NCBI GenBank assembly: GCA_964391325.1
Contig: CAYMJM010000037.1
Coordinates: 1 to 5,191 of the forward strand
DNA from: CAYMJM01 sp964391325
GTDB lineage: Bacteria; Patescibacteriota; Dojkabacteria; B142; JAFGMG01
DNA: 5,191 nucleotides
Reading direction: 5' to 3'
Of the stretch, positions 1 to 5,191 are shown one piece after another. The translations under genes and the position numbers were made by a program. Under the pieces are notes generated by a model. It was not told where the DNA came from, ran no database searches, and saw only the letters and a program-made list of their open reading frames with translations. Each line of letters opens with the position of its first letter. Position 1 is the first letter of the stretch.

Positions 1-1542
1 AAAATTTGTACTAGCATCATCATAGATGCAGAGCTCCCAATTGCTGTAAGCTTGTTTCTTTATAGATCGAATCGCTTTAGATAAATACTTTGGATCTACG
101 TTATAAACTGGCATCACTATACTGATTTTTATATTTGTATCTTTGTACCTACACGCTTGTTTCTTTGAATTCTTCAGCCATCGAGATTCTACTTTACTCA
201 CCCATCTAGTATATATTTTAAAATGTGAATAATTTTTATTAAACAAAAAACCATAGGCATTCTGAATCAGCATTTTAGGTCCTTCGTTTTTCAATATCCA
301 AAATGCTTTTGATATTCGTGCTAACAAGGCTTCAATATTTTTTCTCATCACACTTGGTATAAAAGGTTTAATTAGTTTTTTTAATCTACTCTTTATTCTC
401 ATCGACTCAATATGAACTAAGAGCAGACTTATATGATTTTCCCTATCTTTGACTAATTGCTCTAAGACAACATTTAATTTCTGCATGGAATCAGTCTGGT
501 GGCTTAAATTCATTCTGCTGAGGAATTCCCTAATATATATTTGATTACCACCTTCTATCAATTTGTAATTATCAAGCTGGTTCCAATCAACGTCCTTACT
601 TCTTTCTATATTGTTTACTATTTTATTAAAGTTCTGGTTGAAGTTAAAACTTCTCTCAATCAATTCGCGCAATTCTGCCCTTTGCCAAAAAGCCGCGCTA
701 TAACCTTTAGTAACTTCCCTAAATATTTTTCTTGGAGTTAGCCTTCTATTGAAACCACGTCCTGAAAAATTATAGTATCCAGCCGTATCGAAATTTTCTT
801 TACTGATCCAGCCTGGACCTCCAAAATGATCATAGCAATATACAGGTATTCCCATAGCTAAAGAAAATTGCACTGTCTTACCAATAGTAACCACAGCATC
901 AAAATTAGAAAGTATCTCAGGAGTAATAAATTTAAACTCCTTTCCATATCCAAAACAAGCGACTTCGTATCCTTCGTCTCTAAGTAGCGCCCCAGCTTCA
1001 CCTAACTCACTAGGGACGTGATTGGATACTATAGCTATCTTTCCTAAATGTTTACCACGATTTTGTTGGTAAGCCTTAAAAAACTCTTCATCTACAGAGT
1101 TTACAAAAATTTGCAGGATAGATCGCTTTACCCCTTGTTGAATTAAAGATTTTGCAGTCTCTTGTGAGTTAGCTAGACATAACGAAAGGTTATTAATATA
1201 AATTGGCGCGGACTCTAATGGTTCGATCGGAGATAGAGAACTATAAATGATTTTCTTTGACTTTATCTTTTTGTTAAAAATTACTTGATTTAACACAGGC
1301 GCATGTTGAGCCCATATTAAGTCATACTCTTTACGTGAAGGATCTTCATGTAGGACATTGCTCACATTAAATCCCTCTTTGCCAAAAATCTCTTTTATTG
1401 GATTCCCATAAACAAATGCACCAATCTCAACATTCCACCCCCTTTCTCTAAAAGCTCTCGCAAGTTGTAAAATATTTATCTCAGCTCCTGCAAAGTGAGC
1501 AAGGTTATGTGTTAGTAATAGTACTTTATGGTCAACACTCAT
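1..1542 (-). CDS. Multidomain glycosyltransferase (GT-B-like half + linker + start of GT2 domain), 3' end cut by window edge
   Basis: Reading the complement from the ATG at 1542-1540 gives 514 codons without a stop up to base 1, so the C-terminus lies outside the window. Residues 5-40 start like a GT-B enzyme (KVLLLTHNL, then FAGAEINILQLARAF, similar to the GGAE loop of GT4 proteins). A second Rossmann-like part runs from about 169 to 315 and contains GKTVQFSLAMGIPVYCYDHF (221-240), GGPGW (241-245) and FSGRGFNRRL (259-268). The usual GT4 Glu before the A-M-x-G-x-P motif is not seen. Residues 345-390 are helical and charged, perhaps coiled coil. A helical linker with WILKNEG (415-421) follows. 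At 471 a GT2 (GT-A) domain begins: IKISIVMPVYN (471-481), WELCIYDDAST (502-512). The nucleotide-binding DD is D508-D509. The later DxD and catalytic base are off the edge. The protein is probably a cytoplasmic enzyme adding two sugars to the glycan made by this cluster (inference). No upstream in-frame ATG, GTG or TTG exists after the TAA at 1605-1603. The ribosome site before this ATG is weak. Acceptor and donor sugars are unknown. Confidence 0.9.
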   Translation of the reverse strand, partial: MSVDHKVLLLTHNLAHFAGAEINILQLARAFRERGWNVEIGAFVYGNPIKEIFGKEGFNVSNVLHEDPSRKEYDLIWAQHAPVLNQVIFNKKIKSKKIIYSSLSPIEPLESAPIYINNLSLCLANSQETAKSLIQQGVKRSILQIFVNSVDEEFFKAYQQNRGKHLGKIAIVSNHVPSELGEAGALLRDEGYEVACFGYGKEFKFITPEILSNFDAVVTIGKTVQFSLAMGIPVYCYDHFGGPGWISKENFDTAGYYNFSGRGFNRRLTPRKIFREVTKGYSAAFWQRAELRELIERSFNFNQNFNKIVNNIERSKDVDWNQLDNYKLIEGGNQIYIREFLSRMNLSHQTDSMQKLNVVLEQLVKDRENHISLLLVHIESMRIKSRLKKLIKPFIPSVMRKNIEALLARISKAFWILKNEGPKMLIQNAYGFLFNKNYSHFKIYTRWVSKVESRWLKNSKKQACRYKDTNIKISIVMPVYNVDPKYLSKAIRSIKKQAYSNWELCIYDDASTNF

Positions 1543-1650
1543 ATTGATATATTTTATTAAGGTTAAAATTGAAGTTTCTATTTCGGGAGCTCCTGTATCC
1601 CTTTATTTCGGTCTAGTTAATTGTATAGGCCATTGTTGATATACGTTTTT
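1543..1650. other. Intergenic gap, no gene or clear signal
   Basis: This 108-base AT-rich gap between the two distal glycosyltransferase genes is the longest in the window. On the coding strand it holds an AGGAG (1594-1590), but this is 47 bases from the ATG of the next gene and has no start codon at a useful distance. I see no GC-rich hairpin followed by a T-run and no convincing -35/-10 pair, so I call neither a terminator nor a promoter. A 6-codon ATG reading frame beginning at 1633 is too short to mean anything. Confidence 0.5.
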
Positions 1651-2376
1651 TTAAATTAATTTATACTTTTTTTTGATATCTTTTGGAATTTCGAAAATGT
1701 ATCTCTTGTATTTAGGATAATATTCCCTACCTCTGGGCATTTTCTCTAAGACAATACCTTCCTCATCGTATAAATAGTCATACCCAATCTTTTGAATTTT
1801 ATTACCTGGGTCTAGTCTCTTAAAAACCTCAGCGCGTAATCTCCTATTCTGGGGTTCAATCATTTTCAAATGATAGATATTAAGTCCTGTATCAATAATA
1901 GGATAAAGAGGTTCCATCTTTTCATTAACTGGATAAGGATAATTATGTATTGTCAAATCTCCATACTTTTGGTCAGATCTAGCCGGGTACATCCTGACTC
2001 GTACTTTTTGTCCCCAAACACCATCACCCCTATAAGAATCTGGTGTCCACATCTCACGCAAGTCAAACTGTAACATCCTATCTTCTTTTAAAGAATTGAT
2101 TACCCTTCGGATTTTCTGTCCCACTTTCTTTTCAAACCTTTCATCAGGGGAAGTTACCAGTATCCAATCAGCGCCTTTTTGGTCTGCAATCTTTCGAAGC
2201 TCAACTCTATACTCACTCTCATTTCTCCACAGGTCATCCCTGCCCATATCATAGAGAATTGCAAAATCATCGACAAAATCTAAATTTCTTATCAAATCGG
2301 GAAGCAGGTCCTTATCATATCGTACTCCGAACGCAGCTACTACTTTCAAATTTTTACTCTTTCTCCTTCTTAACAT
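1651..2376 (-). CDS. Small GT-A-like (GT2-type) putative glycosyltransferase
   Basis: 241 residues, soluble, with no signal peptide or membrane segment. The opening KVVAAFGVRYDKDLLPDLIR (11-30), followed by VDDFAILYDMG (35-45), has the beta-strand, loop, helix, strand pattern of a GT-A nucleotide-binding half. ADWILVTSPDERFE (69-82) sits where GT2 enzymes carry the metal-binding D-x-D-E; here the first Asp is replaced and D78-E79 are kept. The C-terminal half has YHLKMIEPQNRRLRAEVFKR (168-187), LDP (188-190), GYDYLYDEEG (198-207) and PRGREYYP (214-221), a pattern I associate from memory with small GT-A-type proteins in polysaccharide clusters. It probably transfers a sugar or acts on the glycan in the cytoplasm; the substrate is unknown. 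The start is uncertain. The ATG at 2376 has no visible ribosome site, whereas AAGGAG lies just inside it and precedes a TTG at 2349-2347 (codon 10), where the conserved part begins. The gene ends with TAA. Confidence is high that it is a gene, moderate for the family. Confidence 0.82.
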   Translation of the reverse strand: MLRRRKSKNLKVVAAFGVRYDKDLLPDLIRNLDFVDDFAILYDMGRDDLWRNESEYRVELRKIADQKGADWILVTSPDERFEKKVGQKIRRVINSLKEDRMLQFDLREMWTPDSYRGDGVWGQKVRVRMYPARSDQKYGDLTIHNYPYPVNEKMEPLYPIIDTGLNIYHLKMIEPQNRRLRAEVFKRLDPGNKIQKIGYDYLYDEEGIVLEKMPRGREYYPKYKRYIFEIPKDIKKKYKLI

Positions 2377-2467
2377 AAGATGGATTACTTAACACTGCTA
2401 ATTTAAATTCTTCTTCTAAAATTTCTGTAAAAATTGCTATAAACTTTGAGTGAATTGATTTATTATG
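2354..2467 (-). other. Coding-like open stretch without a start codon, bridging two genes
   Basis: A frame different from both neighbours is open for 37 codons between a TGA (2470-2468) and a TAA (2356-2354). It overlaps the last codons of the ATPase gene, fills the 60-base gap, and overlaps the first codons of the next gene. Its translation looks helical and acidic in the middle (FTEILEEEFKLAVLSNPSYV) and ends in KKEKE. It has no ATG or TTG, and its only GTG leaves 13 codons. Its stop falls just after the AAGGAG and 4 bases before the candidate TTG start of the next gene, the layout expected at a gene junction. It could be a remnant of a lost gene, an alternative tail of the ATPase reached by a frameshift, or chance in AT-rich DNA. 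Confidence 0.25.
2363..2368 (-). promoter_or_regulatory. Shine-Dalgarno-like AAGGAG inside the annotated 5' end of the small glycosyltransferase gene
   Basis: AAGGAG on the minus strand is the best ribosome-binding match near any start in the window. It lies downstream of the ATG at 2376-2374 and 13 bases upstream of the in-frame TTG at 2349-2347, with a further GAG closer in. The spacing is longer than ideal, but a TTG start would give a protein of 232 residues beginning directly at the first core strand (KVVAAFGV). This makes 1651-2349 a reasonable alternative extent for the gene. Confidence 0.4.
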
Positions 2468-3195
2468 TCAGCTGGATCTCCATCTCCCATAAGTTTTCCT
2501 TGTTGAATCCAGATTACTCTATCAGCTATATTTTTTACAGATTCTAAATCATGGGATACATATATTATTGTCGCTTCGTTATTGATTAGTTCAAGCATCT
2601 TTTGCATACTCTTTTTCTTAAACCCAATATCTCCTACTGATAGGACCTCGTCTAGCAGATATATATCTGCCTTAGCTTGGATAGCAATTGAAAAGGCCAG
2701 TCTTACTACCATACCACTGCTAAAATTTTTGGTTGGAGTGTCTGCAAACTCTTTAACTTCTGCAAATTCGAGAATTTCTTCAACCTTTGTATCTAAGAAG
2801 CTTTTTTTCATTCCAAGTATAGTCCCGTTTAGGAAAATATTTTCTCTTGCCGAAAGCTCTGGATTAAAACCAACTCCAAGCTCTAAAAACGGGACAAGAC
2901 TCCCATTGATTTTAACTTCACCTTTATCCTGTTCATATATACCGGCAAGAATCTTTAAAAGAGTACTTTTCCCGCTTCCGTTCCTCCCGATTATCCCGAT
3001 ACACTCCCCTTTCTTCACTTTCAGACTGATATCACTTAAAGCTTCAAATCTGTGACCTGCTCGACTAAACAGCTTCCAGGGTTGAAGAAAATAGCTTTTA
3101 AAACTTGTTACTTTTTCATCAGGAATATAGAATACTTTATCAATATCATTAACTTCTATTGCATATTCTTCAATATTTTTATTTTTTGTGTTCAT
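2437..3195 (-). CDS. wzt: ABC transporter ATPase for polysaccharide export (Wzt/TagH type, short form)
   Basis: This is the cytoplasmic nucleotide-binding subunit that powers export of a lipid-linked polysaccharide through the ABC-2 permease encoded two genes upstream. In 252 residues it shows Walker A GRNGSGKST (70-78), the family's LELGVGFNPELSARENI segment (104-120) where other ABC ATPases have the Q-loop Gln, a modified signature NFSSGMVVRLAFSIA (157-171), Walker B and D-loop ADIYLLDEVLSVGD (176-189), and the switch histidine in YVSHD (H215). The N-terminal stretch of about 30 residues between the first strand and the FEALSDISLKV strand (50-60) is typical of the Wzt/TagH subfamily. The protein stops about 35 residues after the H-loop, so the C-terminal carbohydrate-binding domain of long Wzt proteins (such as E. 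coli O9a) is absent. It starts 3 bases after the previous gene's TAA, whose last codons supply a weak AGAAAAGA ribosome site, which suggests translational coupling. It ends with TAG. An O-antigen, capsule-like or teichoic-type substrate cannot be told apart. Confidence 0.95.
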   Translation of the reverse strand: MNTKNKNIEEYAIEVNDIDKVFYIPDEKVTSFKSYFLQPWKLFSRAGHRFEALSDISLKVKKGECIGIIGRNGSGKSTLLKILAGIYEQDKGEVKINGSLVPFLELGVGFNPELSARENIFLNGTILGMKKSFLDTKVEEILEFAEVKEFADTPTKNFSSGMVVRLAFSIAIQAKADIYLLDEVLSVGDIGFKKKSMQKMLELINNEATIIYVSHDLESVKNIADRVIWIQQGKLMGDGDPADIINQFTQSL

Positions 3196-3198
3196 TTG

Positions 3199-4371
3199 TT
3201 AAATCTTTTCTAAAAATTGTTTTAATTCTTTACCCAATTTTTCAGGCTTATAGTTCGCTAATACATATCCTCTAGCAGACTTAGCCAAATCTATCCTTAA
3301 GTCCTTATCTCTCATAAGTTTTACGAGTTTATCATACCACTCACCTTCATTTCTAGCCACTAGATCCTGGCTTACTTGACCGATGATATTGACTAAGTCT
3401 CCTACAGCACTTACAACCGTAGGTACCCCTACAAGGGCTGCTTCTAAAAATTTAATTTCGCTTTTTCCTCTATTAAACTCTGTATCTTCTAACGGTAATA
3501 AATTTATATCTACCTTGGAATGTAATCTCATGTAATCATCCCTATTCATGAATGGCATTCTCTTTACCCTACAAGCGTACTGTCCAAAATCAAAATTGAT
3601 TCTGCCACCAACCCAAAGCTCCGTATCCTTATTCTCTGTCAAAGCTCTGGTTAAAACTGGCCATATTAAATTTAAATCTCTGTCATGGGTCTCCGACCCA
3701 CTGAAGTATCCTAGAACTAGTTTATGATTTTCGGGGGTTAGATGAGAGTCACTTACCAAACTGTCATACAACTGCTTATAACCATTGCGGTGGACTAATA
3801 CTTCACCTTTTATATACTTACGCATATCCTTTGCCAGATAATCGGTACTACTCACTCCTGCATCACACTTTTGCATGAGCTTCAGCATACCATCAGCTCT
3901 TTGTAAAAGTCTTTGTGAATCCTGAGTATCTAAGTATTTTGTATAGTCCAAATCTTCGAGAAGGTCCCTTCGATAGACAAAATCATCTATACTAAAAATT
4001 GTCTTTATACCTCTCTGTTTTGCAATATCCAAAATTTTCTTGTTTCCAGCATGAAGAGGTGTTCTGTAAAAGATAATATATTTATATTCTTTGGCTAAAT
4101 CTGGTTTAAGAAAATCTTCATGCACGATATCAGTTTCTATACCAACATGTTCTAGTTGATACTTGGGGATTTCGCATCTATAGAATGAAGTAGCGTTTTT
4201 AGGTTCCCCAGAAATAAATAAAACACTCGCATTCTTGGATCGGCGTTTTAGAATATGAAAATATTTAGAAGGGGTTGCTTTCCTGTCGAAGTATATATAA
4301 CTCCTTCTGACTACCTCGGTAACTCCATATTGCTTTAATGTGTTATATGCTTTTCTAAATAGTCTTACCAT
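3199..4371 (-). CDS. GT-B fold glycosyltransferase (GT4-like)
   Basis: This 390-residue cytoplasmic enzyme probably adds a sugar from a nucleotide-sugar donor to the growing glycan. Residues 1-45 are a basic helical segment (RKAYNTLKQYG at 6-16) ahead of the catalytic fold. The first Rossmann half starts at SVLFISGEPKNATSFYR (49-65) and includes IFSIDDFVYRR (125-135) and the AGVSSTDYLAKDM strand-helix (171-183). HRNGY (194-198) stands where many GT4 enzymes have a P-N-G loop. The second half starts at LVLGYFSGSETHDRD (218-232) and carries the donor-binding NRGKSEIKFLEAALVGVPTV (300-319), in which E305 and E310 are the acidic residues near the GT4-type E-A-x-x-x-G-x-P motif. The C-terminal helices (about 343-390) close the fold. 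The gene begins 15 bases after the permease stop and ends 3 bases before the ATPase start, so it sits inside the transporter pair. No good Shine-Dalgarno precedes its ATG. The GT4-like call rests on motifs; the sugar is unknown. Confidence 0.9.
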   Translation of the reverse strand: MVRLFRKAYNTLKQYGVTEVVRRSYIYFDRKATPSKYFHILKRRSKNASVLFISGEPKNATSFYRCEIPKYQLEHVGIETDIVHEDFLKPDLAKEYKYIIFYRTPLHAGNKKILDIAKQRGIKTIFSIDDFVYRRDLLEDLDYTKYLDTQDSQRLLQRADGMLKLMQKCDAGVSSTDYLAKDMRKYIKGEVLVHRNGYKQLYDSLVSDSHLTPENHKLVLGYFSGSETHDRDLNLIWPVLTRALTENKDTELWVGGRINFDFGQYACRVKRMPFMNRDDYMRLHSKVDINLLPLEDTEFNRGKSEIKFLEAALVGVPTVVSAVGDLVNIIGQVSQDLVARNEGEWYDKLVKLMRDKDLRIDLAKSARGYVLANYKPEKLGKELKQFLEKI

Positions 4372-4386
4372 CAGGACTAGTTAACT

Positions 4387-5184
4387 TTAGAAGTACTCCG
4401 CGACTCTTTTGACTCTGTTTTTAAAATAGGTCTGACCTAGCAGTAGTAGTATAAGTCCTATTACAAAAATTATTGCGATTTCAGCAACATAATTAATCTC
4501 ACCTAGAATATATGCATCTCTTGCTGCCCGAATAATGATGAACAAGGGGTTTAGCTCAAGTATTTCCCTAGCAGGAATATCTTGAATGGAGAGTATACTA
4601 ATCCTTTCAGGGACAAGAGTAAGCGGGAAAAAAATTGCCGATGCATAAAACAATAGTTGCAAAGCAATCTCAGTAATGTGTAAAAGATCCTTGAATCTGA
4701 TAAACAATACGCTGGTAAAGAAAGACAGTCCTAAAGTTGTTATTCCCAGTACTGCGATCAGGAAGAAGAAATAAGCTAGACTTTCCAGAGTAAAATGAAC
4801 ATCGTTAAATAAGGTAAATATTGCAAGGATAACTAGGTTAATTAAAAGATTGATCACGGCCATCAAATGGTTACTATAAACTGCTATTCTTCTATTGAAG
4901 TTTACTTTTAGAATAATATGGGCCTTGTCCAGTAGAGAGTTCATGCCCAAAGTAACTGATTCACTAAAGTAGGCAAACATGATAATTCCAATCAGAAGGT
5001 AAAGCTGGTAATTCTGCTGTGTTGCTCCTCTCGATACATTCGAAAAAATTACATACAGCATTCCAAACATCAGAAAGGGTTTTAGCAAAGCCCATAGGAA
5101 TCCCAGGATAGAATCATTATATTTTAACTTGAAATTTGTGCGGACAAGCTGGGAAAGCAAGTCAAACTCGTTACTCTTTCTCAT
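4387..5184 (-). CDS. wzm: ABC-2 type permease for polysaccharide export (Wzm/TagG type)
   Basis: This integral membrane subunit should dimerise and form the channel for a lipid-linked polysaccharide, driven by the ATPase encoded downstream. It is 265 residues, close to the usual length for the family. The N-terminus shows the characteristic pre-membrane helix and entry motif: LLSQLVRTNFKLKYNDSILG (9-28), then FLWALLKPFL (29-38). Six hydrophobic segments can be seen at roughly 30-48, 60-78, 106-127, 135-160, 172-190 and 233-252. The cytoplasmic loop with LDKAHIILKVNFNRR (85-99), the IRFKDLLHI segment (162-170) and ELNPLFIIIRAARDAYI (210-226), including the conserved L-N-P, are typical of Wzm/TagG. 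The basic tail NRVKRVAEYF ends at the TAA. Only 7 bases lie upstream of the ATG, so its ribosome site and the operon promoter cannot be judged. The ATG is preferred because family members start at this point relative to the Q-L-V-R motif. The symbol wzm is used by family; tagG would be the Gram-positive equivalent. Confidence 0.94.
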   Translation of the reverse strand: MRKSNEFDLLSQLVRTNFKLKYNDSILGFLWALLKPFLMFGMLYVIFSNVSRGATQQNYQLYLLIGIIMFAYFSESVTLGMNSLLDKAHIILKVNFNRRIAVYSNHLMAVINLLINLVILAIFTLFNDVHFTLESLAYFFFLIAVLGITTLGLSFFTSVLFIRFKDLLHITEIALQLLFYASAIFFPLTLVPERISILSIQDIPAREILELNPLFIIIRAARDAYILGEINYVAEIAIIFVIGLILLLLGQTYFKNRVKRVAEYF

Positions 5185-5191
5185 ATTGCGC

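Noticed and set aside
541..741. Plus-strand open frame of 66 codons
   Set aside because: It lies wholly inside the minus-strand multidomain glycosyltransferase gene, has no ribosome site, and its hydrophobic translation is what a complementary frame of AT-rich coding DNA gives.
1585..1594. GGAGCTCC palindrome in the intergenic gap
   Set aside because: An 8-base perfect palindrome with no loop and no following T-run. Its AGGAG half is too far from any start codon to be a ribosome site.
1541..1645. TATATCAA repeated before two ATGs in the 108-base gap
   Set aside because: The 8-base repeat is AT-rich and short, and the first ATG opens only six codons, so chance is the simplest explanation.
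1870..2073. Plus-strand open frame of 67 codons
   Set aside because: Shadow of the small GT-A-like gene on the other strand; no recognisable motif or start signal.
2582..3055. Plus-strand open frame of 157 codons
   Set aside because: It is opposite the most conserved part of the ATPase gene, which has all ABC motifs in order. The plus-strand translation is low-complexity and resembles no family I know.
4372..4386. GTTAAC/ACTAGT palindromes between permease and glycosyltransferase genes
   Set aside because: Overlapping 6-base palindromes in a 15-base spacer are expected by chance and give no stable hairpin or operator pattern.

Overview
The window is an AT-rich bacterial segment in which every supportable gene lies on the minus strand, so transcription runs from the right edge to the left edge. 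It is a piece of a surface-polysaccharide assembly and export cluster of the ABC-transporter-dependent type. The family content (Wzm/Wzt-like transporter plus glycosyltransferases) is clear. The host is not: low GC, standard TAA/TAG stops and no in-frame TGA fit many low-GC bacteria, including Gram-positives and candidate-phyla lineages, and nothing here settles it.

Reading in the direction of transcription: (1) 5184-4387, a six-helix ABC-2 permease (Wzm/TagG type); (2) 4371-3199, a GT-B fold glycosyltransferase placed between the two transporter genes; (3) 3195-2437, the partner ATPase (Wzt/TagH type), short and without a C-terminal carbohydrate-binding domain; (4) 2376-1651, a small GT-A-like putative glycosyltransferase; (5) 1542-1, a large glycosyltransferase cut by the left edge, with an N-terminal GT-B-like half, a helical linker and the beginning of a GT2 domain. 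Gene 5 is open in one frame for 514 codons up to the edge. The first three genes are 15 and 3 bases apart and look translationally linked. The gaps before genes 4 and 5 are 60 and 108 bases.

Working model (inference): the glycosyltransferases build a lipid-linked glycan on the cytoplasmic face of the membrane, and the permease and ATPase move it across. The substrate cannot be read from the sequence. I found no RNA gene, CRISPR array, mobile element, convincing promoter or terminator. The promoter for the operon is probably to the right of the window. The points most worth a second look are a helical module shared by genes 2 and 5, the two-enzyme architecture of gene 5, the uncertain start of gene 4 with a coding-like stretch in front of it, and the glycosyltransferase that splits the transporter pair. 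I see no evidence of a wholly new system.
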